This document shows positions 25,223 to 33,081 of a stretch of DNA of 64,000 bases, one piece after another; position 1 is the stretch's first letter, and each line of letters begins with the position of its first letter. Both the position numbers and the translations under genes were made by a program. The stretch covers positions 310,001 to 374,000 of the forward strand of contig JBBTTE010000003.1 of NCBI GenBank assembly GCA_038064395.1, written 5' to 3'. Origin of the DNA: JBBTTE01 sp038064395. GTDB taxonomy: Bacteria > Patescibacteriota > Saccharimonadia > Saccharimonadales > UBA4665. The notes under the pieces were generated by a model. That model was not told the origin of the DNA. It was given only the letters and a program-made list of their open reading frames with translations, and did no database searches.

Positions 25223-26161
25223 ATGGCAAAAAACCTCGGGAAAGCAGCGTCCAAACCACGACGTATCAAGCAAGCTGAATACAAGAGCTTACGGATTCAG
25301 AAGCGCATTAAGCACCCCTTCAGATTGCCAAGCGTTTGGCGCTTGAGCAAGACTACGGCTCAGATGCTTTGGGATAACAAGAATCTCTTTATAGGCATTA
25401 CATTGATCTACGGTCTTCTCAATATTGTACTCGCTCAAAGTCTATCTGGGGTAACCGATCTCACGACTCTGAAAGATTCACTTGATCAATTCTTCAGCGG
25501 TAACTTCGGTGCGCTCAGCACGGGCTTAAGTGTGTTTGCGGTGTTGGTTGGTTCGGCAGGCAACAGCACTAGTGCCACAGCAGGAGCGTATCAACTGTTC
25601 TTGGGACTAATCGGCAGCCTAGCTGTGATTTGGGCTTTACGACAGGTTGCGGCTGGCACTAAAATCAGAATCCGAGATACTTACTACCAGGGAATGTATC
25701 CTTTGATTCCATTCATTCTTGTGCTTATGGTTGTTGGCCTGCAGTTTATTCCGTTGTTAATTGGCTCGACACTCTATAGCTTGGTGATCAACAATGGGAT
25801 TGCCGTCTATGGTGTTGAGAAGCTGCTTTGGGCGTTGTTCTATGGCTCCTTGGCTCTTCTGAGCTTCTACATGATTAGCTCATCACTGTTCGCTCTATAT
25901 ATTGTTACCCTGCCTGATATGACACCAATGAAGGCGCTACGTTCGGCGCGTACGCTAGTTCGCTATCGACGTTGGACTGTGCTGCGCAAGATATTCTGCC
26001 TGCCAATTATATTGCTAATAGCCGCGGCAGTGATCATGTTACCGATAATAATTTGGCTGACACCACTAGCTCAGTGGGCTTTCTTTGCCCTTAGTATGTT
26101 CGGCCTCGTGGCTGTCCATAGCTACATGTACAACTTATATAGAGAGTTGCTAAATGAATAA
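25223..26161 (+). CDS. Polytopic membrane protein, unknown
   Basis: 312 aa with a basic N-terminus (about 50 residues, many Lys/Arg) and about six hydrophobic segments, including NLFIGITLIYGLLNIVLAQ, LIPFILVLMVVGLQFIPLLIG, FYMISSSLFALYIVTL, and IILLIAAAVIMLPIIIW. The stretch ALRSARTLVRYRRWTVLRKI resembles loops in DUF975 or GDPD-type membrane domains, but I cannot assign it firmly. The promoter TATAAT is six bases before the ATG (leaderless). It overlaps ligA by eight bases. Confidence 0.75.
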   Translation: MAKNLGKAASKPRRIKQAEYKSLRIQKRIKHPFRLPSVWRLSKTTAQMLWDNKNLFIGITLIYGLLNIVLAQSLSGVTDLTTLKDSLDQFFSGNFGALSTGLSVFAVLVGSAGNSTSATAGAYQLFLGLIGSLAVIWALRQVAAGTKIRIRDTYYQGMYPLIPFILVLMVVGLQFIPLLIGSTLYSLVINNGIAVYGVEKLLWALFYGSLALLSFYMISSSLFALYIVTLPDMTPMKALRSARTLVRYRRWTVLRKIFCLPIILLIAAAVIMLPIIIWLTPLAQWAFFALSMFGLVAVHSYMYNLYRELLNE

Positions 26162-28169
26162 GGCTCAGGCTTCGGAACGCATCGATAAGCTACGTGATCT
26201 AATCAACGACTATCGCTATCATTATCACGTCTTAGACGAGTCAATAATGAGTGAGGCCGCTGCTGATAGTCTGAAGCACGAGCTATCTCAACTGGAAGAA
26301 GAGTACCCAGAGCTAATAACTCCCGACTCGCCAACTCAACGGGTGGCAGGACGGCCATTAGAGGGCTTTGCCCAGCTAGATCACAGCTCACGCATGCTCA
26401 GTCTTAACGATGTCTTCGATACGGCAGAAGTTGAAGCTTGGCGGGATCGCATTACCAAGCTACTGCCCGCGGGAACTGACCAAGAATATTTCGCCGATAT
26501 TAAGATGGATGGTTTGGCTTGTGCTGTTGTCTACCAAGATGGGGTGCTCGTGAAAGGCATAACTCGTGGTGATGGGTTTGTTGGCGAAGATGTTACTGCC
26601 AATGTTCGTACCATCGAATCGCTACCACTTAAGCTACGATCTGATAAGAAGTTTGCAGTATTCTTGAAGGGTAGAACTGAAGTGCGCGGCGAAATAGTTA
26701 TGTACAAGGAGGACTTTGCCAGGCTCAATGAGGTGCGCGCTAAGGAAGGTAAGCCACTCTTCGCTAACCCTCGTAATACAGCGGCAGGCACTATTAGGCA
26801 ACTTGACCCCCAGTTAGTAGCAAGTCGTCCGCTACACTTCCGAGCCTATGACTTAATTCGCGATCATCATGATGAAGTGCCAACTTATGATTATGCCTAT
26901 AAGGCCATGCGTGGCTTAGGCTTCTTGGCGAACACTGATGCCGCCGTTCTGAATAGTGTCGATAGGCTTATGAAGTACGCTGAACTATGGGAATCTAAGC
27001 GACATGATCTGCCGTACAACACCGATGGACTAGTTGCCAAGATTAATGACCGCGAGCTATACAGAAGGCTTGGCGTGGTAGGTAAGGCGCCACGAGGTGC
27101 AATCGCGCTTAAGTACGCTGCCGAGCAAGCAACCACCAAGGTTAAGGATATATTCGTATCAATAGGTAGAACTGGTGTAGCGACGCCAGTCGCGATGCTA
27201 GACGCTGTTCATATAGCTGGAAGCACAGTCCAAATGGCCACTCTGCACAATGAGAGCGAAGTGCTGCGTAAGGATATTAGAGTAGGGGACACGGTTATCG
27301 TCCATAAGGCAGGGGACATTATACCTGAGGTGGTAGAGGCTTTGGCTAAGCTTCGTGATGGCAGCGAGAAGCCTTTTGTAATGCCATCTCACTGTCCAGA
27401 GTGTAATACTGAACTTGTTAAGTATAAGGCTGAAGATGCCGCATGGCGCTGCCCTAACCTCGCCTGCCCGTCGCGTGCATGGAAGCAAATCGAGCATTTC
27501 GCAAGCAAACCGGCACTTGATATCGAAGGTCTTGGAGAGAAAAATGTCATCGCATTGATCAATGCTGAACTTGTTAAGGATCAAGCTGATATCTATAGTT
27601 TGACGGCAGATGATCTGTTGAAACTAGATAGATTCGCCGAAATATCAGCCAATAAGTTAATAGCAGCGATTGAGACTAAGAAGACCCCGCCTCTAGGTAG
27701 GTTTGTTTATGGATTAGGCATTAGGCATGTCGGGACACAGACCGCTATTGATCTGGCCAACCACTTCAGAAGCCTCGACAAGTTAATCGAAGTGACAATA
27801 GATGAACTATCAGAAGTAGACGGAGTTGGTGAAGTTGTGGCCGAATCAATTGTCGAATGGTTCGCCGAGCCACGTAATGCCCAGCTGCTGGAGAAGTTCA
27901 GGACCTCTGGTGTCTGGCCTAAGACCGTGAAGCGCGTTGGCGGTAAGCTCAGCGGTACTAAGTTCGTAGTTACTGGTAGTCTGGAGTCGATGGGGCGTCA
28001 AGAAGCCGGTGAGCGTATTCGTTCCTTGGGGGGGACAATTCAGAGTTCAGTAGGCAAAGACACTAATTATCTGGTTGTTGGCGGCAATGTCGGTGCTAGC
28101 AAGCTCGCTAAAGCTGCCAAGCTAGGCACTAAGCAGCTCACAGAGCAGGAGTTCCTAGCCCTACTCTAA
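26154..28169 (+). CDS. ligA: NAD-dependent DNA ligase
   Basis: Seals nicks in replication and repair using NAD+; 671 aa, full family length. Domain Ia NAD-binding helices (YHYHVLDES), adenylation motif FADIKMDGLACAV with catalytic Lys near residue 117, motif NPRNTAAGTIRQLD, the OB fold, a four-Cys zinc finger (CPEC, CPNLACPS, about residues 411-436), helix-hairpin-helix repeats and a C-terminal BRCT domain (KFVVTGSLESMGRQEA). It overlaps the preceding membrane protein gene by eight bases. Confidence 0.97.
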   Translation: MNKAQASERIDKLRDLINDYRYHYHVLDESIMSEAAADSLKHELSQLEEEYPELITPDSPTQRVAGRPLEGFAQLDHSSRMLSLNDVFDTAEVEAWRDRITKLLPAGTDQEYFADIKMDGLACAVVYQDGVLVKGITRGDGFVGEDVTANVRTIESLPLKLRSDKKFAVFLKGRTEVRGEIVMYKEDFARLNEVRAKEGKPLFANPRNTAAGTIRQLDPQLVASRPLHFRAYDLIRDHHDEVPTYDYAYKAMRGLGFLANTDAAVLNSVDRLMKYAELWESKRHDLPYNTDGLVAKINDRELYRRLGVVGKAPRGAIALKYAAEQATTKVKDIFVSIGRTGVATPVAMLDAVHIAGSTVQMATLHNESEVLRKDIRVGDTVIVHKAGDIIPEVVEALAKLRDGSEKPFVMPSHCPECNTELVKYKAEDAAWRCPNLACPSRAWKQIEHFASKPALDIEGLGEKNVIALINAELVKDQADIYSLTADDLLKLDRFAEISANKLIAAIETKKTPPLGRFVYGLGIRHVGTQTAIDLANHFRSLDKLIEVTIDELSEVDGVGEVVAESIVEWFAEPRNAQLLEKFRTSGVWPKTVKRVGGKLSGTKFVVTGSLESMGRQEAGERIRSLGGTIQSSVGKDTNYLVVGGNVGASKLAKAAKLGTKQLTEQEFLALL

Positions 28170-28205
28170 GCCAATTCATAAGCGTGATATAATTATTGCG
28201 AATTT

Positions 28206-28961
28206 ATGAGTAAACGCACAGGGGTACAGTTCAACTGCTTCTCGCCACCGATCATGTTGGCGACGTTGGCTATTGAGATGACCCTAGCTATCTATACTGT
28301 TTGGCGCTATAAGATGACTACGTTAACTAGATTGGCCGTTACCACATTGATCGGTCTAGCTATCTTCCAACTTAGTGAGTACTTTGTTTGCGCTGGCTAT
28401 GGCATGAGAGCCGAAAGATGGTCGATTGTCGGTTTTGTCGCTATCACCACTTTGCCCGCTTTGGGATTGCACATGCTGCACGAAATAGCCGATAAGCCAC
28501 GCCGACGTCTCATAGCAGCGGCTTATGTAAGTATGGCTGGCTTCATCGGGATCTTCATTGCTTATTATGCGGCGTTTGTAGGGCATCAATGTACAGGTAA
28601 TTATGTAATCTTCCAGATCGGCGAAAGACTCGGCGGAGCGTACTATATCTATTACTTCGGTTGGCTGTTCACGGCTATTGCGCTTGGTATCCAGTGGGCT
28701 AACCAGTTGCAGGAGAAGGGTAAGTCAGCACTTAGGCAACTGGAGAGTGTCCGTGGACTTATTGTAGGTTATCTAGTCTTCTTAGTGCCGGTTGCAGTGG
28801 TCAATACGATTAACCCTGAATCGAGACGGGGTATTCCTAGTATTATGTGCGGCTTTGCAGTCTTATTCGCTCTCATCCTAACTCTGTATGTATTGCCGCG
28901 GGCCGCCGAGCAGCGACAAGAGGATCACGAGTCCAAAAAGGGCATGACTCAAAAGGCCTAA
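28206..28961 (+). CDS. Seven-TM-like membrane protein, unknown
   Basis: 251 aa with about seven hydrophobic helices and a short charged C-tail (RAAEQRQEDHESKKGM). Helices include LAVTTLIGLAIFQLSEYFVCA, GFIGIFIAYYAAFVG and GFAVLFALILTLYVL. Features such as ALGLHMLHEI and the conserved-looking Cys residues in loops do not point to a known family for me. TATAAT lies 11 bases before the ATG. Its only context is between ligA and the corA leader. Confidence 0.75.
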   Translation: MSKRTGVQFNCFSPPIMLATLAIEMTLAIYTVWRYKMTTLTRLAVTTLIGLAIFQLSEYFVCAGYGMRAERWSIVGFVAITTLPALGLHMLHEIADKPRRRLIAAAYVSMAGFIGIFIAYYAAFVGHQCTGNYVIFQIGERLGGAYYIYYFGWLFTAIALGIQWANQLQEKGKSALRQLESVRGLIVGYLVFLVPVAVVNTINPESRRGIPSIMCGFAVLFALILTLYVLPRAAEQRQEDHESKKGMTQKA

Positions 28962-28981
28962 CAGGCATCCATACAATATCT

Positions 28982-29009
28982 TTGACAAATCAATCAAATC
29001 CTTTATGCT
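28982..29009 (+). promoter_or_regulatory. Promoter of the corA leader region
   Basis: TTGACA (28982-28987), 16-base spacer, TATGCT (29004-29009). A transcript would start near 29016, about 165 bases ahead of the corA-like gene, which also has its own TATAAT at 29156-29161. Confidence 0.5.
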
Positions 29010-29039
29010 TAATTGTAGATCGTGCGTAACTAGCGGCGC

Positions 29040-29150
29040 GTGAAACAAAAAGATAAAACAAAAATATCCTCACCTCGCCCGTCGCAGGGTGGGCGCGCAC
29101 GAAACGCGATACAAGCCAAGCCACAACCGATGCTTGGCTTTGTCGTATAA
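29040..29150 (+). CDS. Possible leader ORF upstream of corA-like gene, 36 codons
   Basis: A GTG-started ORF begins MKQKDKTKISSPRPSQ and ends KPQPMLGFVV. It is very basic and has Pro and Gln codons near its end. No Shine-Dalgarno is visible, so translation is doubtful. Its 3' part runs through both arms of the hairpin described in the next entry, an arrangement that would let translation influence folding, as reported for corL and mgtL in Salmonella. It might alternatively be a structured RNA or a chance ORF. Confidence 0.3.
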   Translation: MKQKDKTKISSPRPSQGGRARNAIQAKPQPMLGFVV

Positions 29151-29172
29151 GCAGCTATAATACAAGCCAAGG
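29111..29172 (+). promoter_or_regulatory. Alternating hairpin before corA-like gene
   Basis: Segment A (29111-29121, ACAAGCCAAGC) is complementary to segment B (29132-29143, GCTTGGCTTTGT) apart from one bulge. Segment C (29162-29172, ACAAGCCAAGG) is a near copy of A and can pair with B instead. B:C pairing would bury AAGG, the probable ribosome-binding site, ten bases before the ATG at 29182. The two states could switch translation. Confidence 0.45.
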
Positions 29173-29181
29173 ATTACAGTT

Positions 29182-30111
29182 ATGATTAAATACTTCTACA
29201 AAAGCATACGCAGCGAGAAGGTCGAAGAGCTTGACGCGCCACAACGTGGTACTTGGATACATGCCGAAGCGCCTACCAAGGCAGAGGTCGAAGAGCTAGC
29301 CAAGCGATTCAAGGTTGAGCTAGGCTATCTAGAGGACGCCCTCGACGAAGACGAAATGCCTCGATTGGAGCGCGAAGGCGAACAAGGCTACATCTTCGTT
29401 CGATACGCACTTCAGACGGCTGATGGCGACATGGATACTGCGCCACTACTGATTATGTTTGATACAGAGCTGGTCATAACGGTTTCGCCGTCGCACTTGT
29501 CAGCGGTCGACGCCTTGCTTGAGGGCAAGATCGACTTTGCTACTACACAGCGCACCAAGCTGATACTTCTCATCCTGTCGCACATAAGTGACCAATATGA
29601 CGTCTCAATTAGTCAGACCAGCCGCAAGATTAAGGGTATTCGCTCGCGCTTACGCAACCAAGGTGTGACCAACCAAGACTTTATCGACTTTGCCACCATC
29701 GAGGACGGGCTTAGCGAGTTCATGAGCTCCTTGCAGCCTACTAACGCAACCTTGCGACGTTTGTTAGCAGGTCGTCAGCTACAGATGTTCGAGGAAGATC
29801 AGGATCTCGTAGAAGATCTCCTGCTTAACAACGAGCAGTCTATCGAGTCGATTCGTTCTAACCTGCGCTCCATAGGTAACATTCGTGAAGCTTACGCTGC
29901 CATCAGTAGCAACAACTTGAACCGCACCATTACCTTGCTAACCGTCGCTACTATCTTGGTTGCCTTGCCAAATGTATTCTTCAGCCTCTACGGCACCAAT
30001 ATTCCATTGCCGTTCCAAGATACTACATGGGCATTTGAGGCAATTGTCGGCTTCAGTGTGTCGATCATCATAATCGCGATCATAATTCTGCGCAAGAAGC
30101 GCATAGTCTAG
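29182..30111 (+). CDS. corA: CorA-like divalent cation channel with a GTN motif
   Basis: 309 aa of the CorA/Mrs2/Alr1 superfamily: a large cytoplasmic N-terminal domain (LEDALDEDEMPRLEREGEQGYIFVRYA), a long stalk helix, and two C-terminal transmembrane helices (ITLLTVATILVALPNVFFSLYG and AIVGFSVSIIIIAIIILR) ending in a Lys/Arg tail. The signature normally YGMN after helix 1 reads YGTN here, so the selectivity-loop Met is replaced by Thr; transport specificity may therefore differ from Mg2+. Regulation may involve the leader described upstream. Confidence 0.88.
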   Translation: MIKYFYKSIRSEKVEELDAPQRGTWIHAEAPTKAEVEELAKRFKVELGYLEDALDEDEMPRLEREGEQGYIFVRYALQTADGDMDTAPLLIMFDTELVITVSPSHLSAVDALLEGKIDFATTQRTKLILLILSHISDQYDVSISQTSRKIKGIRSRLRNQGVTNQDFIDFATIEDGLSEFMSSLQPTNATLRRLLAGRQLQMFEEDQDLVEDLLLNNEQSIESIRSNLRSIGNIREAYAAISSNNLNRTITLLTVATILVALPNVFFSLYGTNIPLPFQDTTWAFEAIVGFSVSIIIIAIIILRKKRIV

Positions 30112-30150
30112 CTTTATTACCTCTGTTTTGGTAGAATTGTCTGAGCCCAA

Positions 30151-30227
<77 letters not shown>

Positions 30228-30267
30228 GTTACTTGACAAACATTATTACTAGTAGCAAACTAAAAAC

Positions 30268-30324
30268 ATGATAAGTGCAGGCAAGGTTTCATTCCTCCTC
30301 GAGGTCGTGGTGACTCCCCGATAA
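30268..30324 (+). CDS. Leu/Val-rich leader peptide of an attenuator
   Basis: Eighteen-codon ORF MISAGKVSFLLEVVVTPR, preceded by a promoter with TTGACA at 30233-30238. Two consecutive Leu codons and three consecutive Val codons (CTC CTC GAG GTC GTG GTG) sit 5-10 codons before the stop, exactly where ribosome stalling would matter. The stop codon lies in the loop of a CCCG-ATAA-CGGG hairpin. This composition is typical of branched-chain amino-acid attenuators such as ilvB/ivbL leaders. I see no Shine-Dalgarno. Confidence 0.7.
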   Translation: MISAGKVSFLLEVVVTPR

Positions 30325-30379
30325 CGGGCGCTTTGATTTATCGCAAATTAACAGCTCCCAACATCAGGGAGCTTTTTTA
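30316..30379 (+). promoter_or_regulatory. Transcription attenuator (terminator and antiterminator)
   Basis: Segment 1 (CCCCG, 30316-30320) pairs with segment 2 (CGGG, 30325-30328). Segment 2 with its extension GGGCGCT (30326-30332) pairs 6 of 7 with segment 3, AGCTCCC (30353-30359). Segment 3 pairs perfectly with segment 4, GGGAGCT (30367-30373), followed by TTTTTT: an intrinsic terminator. A ribosome stalled at the Leu/Val codons would mask segment 1 and free segment 2 to form the antiterminator. Confidence 0.7.
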
Positions 30380-30399
30380 TTAACGGAGAAAGGTAACTT

Positions 30400-30810
30400 A
30401 TGAACGCTATACCATCGATACAATCAACAACCAGGCCAACTATGGCTAAGAAAGGTGTGCCCAATCCAGAAAGTCTTGGAGCGGGACTGCCAGATGAGCG
30501 AGCCAAGCAGCGCGAGATTGACGACTTAAGAATCAGAGCTTTGGCATCAGGCACGCTTATGATCAAGCATACAGTCGGTTCTGAAGTCAGTGCTGCCAGT
30601 GTGGTTTTTGCACCTAGCAGGGAGAGGGGTGAGGATGGTGGCTGGTTCGATCAAGATCAAGCAGTGAGTGAGGTTGCGATGCTTGATGAGGTCGAACGAA
30701 TGCATTACTCAAGAAATCTTCAGCGTACGGCTCTTACGCTAGCAATAACTGACCATGCACTCGCGGCGTCTGTAGAGCATGTCCAGCCAACTAGATCCGC
30801 TGCTAATTAG
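30400..30810 (+). CDS. Hypothetical protein under putative Leu/Val attenuation, 136 aa
   Basis: Unrecognised soluble protein. The N-terminus is Pro/Thr-rich, the centre has RAKQREIDDLRIRALASG, and the C-terminal third is helical (RTALTLAITDHALAASVEH). GGAGAAAGG precedes the ATG. It is the only gene between the putative attenuator and the next, convergent gene, so whatever the leader senses controls this protein. No enzyme motif is visible and it does not look like a biosynthetic enzyme or transporter. Its stop overlaps the convergent stop by four bases. Confidence 0.65.
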   Translation: MNAIPSIQSTTRPTMAKKGVPNPESLGAGLPDERAKQREIDDLRIRALASGTLMIKHTVGSEVSAASVVFAPSRERGEDGGWFDQDQAVSEVAMLDEVERMHYSRNLQRTALTLAITDHALAASVEHVQPTRSAAN

Positions 30811-31439
30811 GCATCGTGGAAGACGCGCACGGTTCCCAATGCTAGGCGTAACGCTATTGTCAGGGCATGGGCACTGACAACTACTAGGCTGAAGGACAGC
30901 AGGCCGTAGAGAACGCCTTCTAGACTTAGTAAGTCGGCGGCGGCGGCGTGCGCGGCAGTAATACTGTAGGGGATAATGACCTTCCAGAATACTACTACGA
31001 AGCTTACTAGCACTACGCTTCCTAGAATTCTTAGCACCAGATGTTCGGCGGTGGTTGTTAGCAGGGCATCGGGCTTGGCATTAACGTACTTGAGTGACTC
31101 TCGAACTTCCGCTGCCTTGGCAATAGAATGAATTATCCAAGCAGCAATCGCGTAGACCACTAGTCCCATTAGGCTCCACAGGACCAGAAGAGGCCAACTG
31201 CTCTGCAGGGTCGGCTTCTCGGCGACGACTATTTGGTCGGGCGTTGTTAAGGGTTTTTCGGGTTTATCTTGTTGCCATGACAATAGCTGCTGCGTCAGGC
31301 TGTCGTTATGTATCTCGAAGGCAATTATTGCGCCACCGCTAATCACGAGGGCTAAAACTATAGCTATCATTCCACTCAACCAAGAAGGCGTTAGCAGTAG
31401 CTCAATTACCTTACGGTCTTCGGCTGATACTTTGATCAT
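30807..31439 (-). CDS. Polytopic membrane protein, unknown
   Basis: 210 aa with about four to five hydrophobic helices (SGMIAIVLALVISGGAIIAFE, WPLLVLWSLMGLVVYAIAAWI, LGSVVLVSFVVVFWKVIIPYS, LLSFSLVVVSAHALTIALRLA). Looks like a DUF5671-type protein but the assignment is uncertain. I start at ATG 31439 (MIKVSAEDRK) because TTATACT lies nine bases upstream; a longer frame from 31478 would begin before that promoter. Likely leaderless. Confidence 0.72.
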   Translation of the reverse strand: MIKVSAEDRKVIELLLTPSWLSGMIAIVLALVISGGAIIAFEIHNDSLTQQLLSWQQDKPEKPLTTPDQIVVAEKPTLQSSWPLLVLWSLMGLVVYAIAAWIIHSIAKAAEVRESLKYVNAKPDALLTTTAEHLVLRILGSVVLVSFVVVFWKVIIPYSITAAHAAAADLLSLEGVLYGLLSFSLVVVSAHALTIALRLALGTVRVFHDA

Positions 31440-31542
31440 ATTGCCATAAGTATAATTCAGGTAGGGGACTAAAGCCAAACAGATTAAATCGTGATTAAAT
31501 TTATTGATTTGAGTGCTGGCGCAGGACTATACTGACAATACT

Positions 31543-31785
31543 ATGAGCAACGACTATATGGGCATACTGTTGGAGGATATGGATGGTAAACTTGACGTCA
31601 TACTTGAGAGTCTTTCGTTCATGGCAACCAAAGAAGACCTGCGTGCCATAGAAGATCGCCTAATAAACGTAGAATCTGACGTAAAAGTTATCAAAGCCGT
31701 GGTCACAGGTCACGGCCAAGATCTTCAAGGGCATGACCATAGAATCGTTAAGTTGGAACACAAAGTCTTCGACGCAGGCGCTTAG
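31543..31785 (+). CDS. Small coiled-coil protein, 80 aa
   Basis: Short acidic protein with heptad-like repeats (ILLEDMDGKLDVILESL, DLRAIEDRLINVESDVKVIK, DHRIVKLEHKVF); the MATKEDLRAIEDRL string is common to small coiled-coil proteins in many bacteria. I start at ATG 31543 because TATACT lies nine bases upstream and the in-frame upstream start would fall before the promoter. Probably oligomeric; function unknown. Confidence 0.7.
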   Translation: MSNDYMGILLEDMDGKLDVILESLSFMATKEDLRAIEDRLINVESDVKVIKAVVTGHGQDLQGHDHRIVKLEHKVFDAGA

Positions 31786-31830
31786 CCACCTTGCCACAAT
31801 CTGTTATTTCCCGTAAAATAGCTTAGTTGT

Positions 31831-31906
31831 GGCTCTTTAGCTCAGTTGGTAGAGCAACGGATTGAAGCTCCGTGTGTCCCCAGTTCGAGTCTGGGAGGAG
31901 CCACCA
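31831..31906 (+). tRNA. tRNA-Phe (anticodon GAA)
   Basis: 76-base tRNA with encoded CCA: acceptor GGCTCTT/AGGAGCC with one G-U pair, anticodon stem ACGGA/TCCGT around TTGAAGC, T arm CCCAGTTCGAGTCTGGG. TAAAAT 13 bases upstream is a likely -10 box. Confidence 0.96.
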
Positions 31907-31962
31907 TAATTCTTGATTTCTAACCTGTTAATAGGTAAGATAGATCGGAACAAAACACTCGT

Positions 31963-32039
31963 GCGGGTGTAGCTCAGTTGTTTAGAGCGCATCCTTGCCA
32001 AGGATGAGGCCAGGGGTTAGAGTCCCCTCACCCGCACCA
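31963..32039 (+). tRNA. tRNA-Gly (anticodon GCC) with U19-A56
   Basis: 77-base tRNA with encoded CCA: acceptor GCGGGTG/CACCCGC, anticodon stem CATCC/GGATG around TTGCCAA. The D loop reads AGTTGTTTA (T at position 19 where the other tRNAs here have G) and the T loop reads TTAGAGT (A at 56 where they have C). The normally invariant G19-C56 tertiary pair is thus replaced by a compatible U19-A56. Otherwise the cloverleaf is complete. Confidence 0.94.
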
Positions 32040-32051
32040 AATAGAAGCATC

Positions 32052-32079
32052 ATGACCTCTGCGATACGAGGTCATTTTT
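32052..32079 (+). terminator. Intrinsic terminator after tRNA-Phe/tRNA-Gly
   Basis: ATGACCTC and GAGGTCAT form an 8-bp stem with an 8-base loop, followed by TTTTT. It ends the tRNA transcript just before the promoter of the methyltransferase gene. Confidence 0.9.
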
Positions 32080-32104
32080 AATGACTGAATGCTATACTTT
32101 TCAA

Positions 32105-32719
32105 ATGATTCCAACTATCGATGACGACTTTAACAAAGAGCAATACGAACAGCATATTCAAGATTACATTGATTTGAATAAAGACGGACATGTGGGCGGC
32201 GGAACAGCACAGGACAGAATTTCGATGATGAAACAGTTCTTAGCTCCGAAAAGTCACATTCTTGAAATTGGCTCTGGCGGTGGTGACGACGCATTAGCTT
32301 TGCAAGAAGCAGGTTATGAAGTAACCGCGAGCGACTATTCTGAGAAGTTTGTACAAGTATTAAAGTCGAATGGCTTAGACGCCATATTATTCAACGCCAA
32401 AACGGACAAAATTGACAATTCTGTTGACGCCATCTACGCCAACGCCGTTTTTGTACACTTTACGCATGACGAGTTTAAAGGCTTTCTGCAAAGAGCGAGC
32501 AGCAGCTTAACCGGTGCCAAAATTATCTACCTTAGTGTTATTAAAGGCGACGGCGCAGAGAGAAGAGGTCCAAGCACAGCTGGATCAGCCATGGTGAGAG
32601 ACTTCCAGTACTACACAGATGATGACCTAAGGAAGATATTAACAGATTGCGGATATAATATTCTTGATCTAAGCTTGCGAGACGATAAGTGGATACAAGT
32701 GGTTGCACAACTGCAGTAG
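32105..32719 (+). CDS. SAM-dependent methyltransferase, class I
   Basis: 204 aa Rossmann methyltransferase. Motif I HILEIGSGGGDDALALQEAG (about residues 54-73), acidic strand-2 end EVTASDYSEKF, motif near AIYANAVFVHF, then the C-terminal sheet. Substrate cannot be inferred. I start at ATG 32105 (MIPTIDDDF) because TGCTATACT ends six bases upstream; an in-frame ATG at 32081 lies before the promoter. No operon partner. Confidence 0.85.
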   Translation: MIPTIDDDFNKEQYEQHIQDYIDLNKDGHVGGGTAQDRISMMKQFLAPKSHILEIGSGGGDDALALQEAGYEVTASDYSEKFVQVLKSNGLDAILFNAKTDKIDNSVDAIYANAVFVHFTHDEFKGFLQRASSSLTGAKIIYLSVIKGDGAERRGPSTAGSAMVRDFQYYTDDDLRKILTDCGYNILDLSLRDDKWIQVVAQLQ

Positions 32720-32791
32720 TGTGCGAATCACTAGACAGGCGTTATAATGTAACAAGTTAAGCAATAATAATCAGTTCAGGAGGAGATAGAC

Positions 32792-32983
32792 ATGGTCACA
32801 GGATATTGCGTTAAGTGTAAGGAAAAAGCCGTTGAGTTGTCAGCACCAGAGATTGTACAAACTGCAAAAGGCGGCTTCATGGCCAAAGGGAAGCACGAGA
32901 AGTGCGGAACAACTGTTTGTGCAATGATGTCCAAAGACAATGCTGAAAAAGCAGTAGAAGGCGGTGCAACAAAAGCCTACTAA
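32792..32983 (+). CDS. DUF5679-type small zinc-ribbon protein
   Basis: 63 aa. The N-terminal YCVKCKEKAVELS and the central KHEKCGTTVCAMM supply four Cys that probably bind zinc. It matches the small DUF5679 proteins often found in CPR bacteria, which are of unknown function. GGAGGAG precedes the ATG and GTTATAAT lies about 45 bases upstream, so unlike many neighbours it has a normal leader. A strong terminator follows. Confidence 0.82.
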   Translation: MVTGYCVKCKEKAVELSAPEIVQTAKGGFMAKGKHEKCGTTVCAMMSKDNAEKAVEGGATKAY

Positions 32984-33010
32984 ATCTCTATGCACCAAAT
33001 AGGTCAATTC

Positions 33011-33031
33011 GGACGCTTCGGCGTCCTTTTT
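33011..33031 (+). terminator. Intrinsic terminator after DUF5679 gene
   Basis: GGACGC-TTCG-GCGTCC with a stable UUCG tetraloop, followed by TTTTT. Confidence 0.93.
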
Positions 33032-33081
33032 GTTTGCTAAAATAGAAATGTAACTAATTCTCACCAAGGGGAATAATCCAA

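Noticed and set aside
28847..29029. 60-codon plus-strand ORF
   Set aside because: It overlaps the membrane-protein gene in another frame and its composition does not look like a protein.
30284..30379. T-box leader
   Set aside because: The terminator lies after a GGTGGTGAC string but the conserved T-box sequence (UGGNACCGCG) and Stem I are absent; the Leu/Val leader ORF explains the region better.
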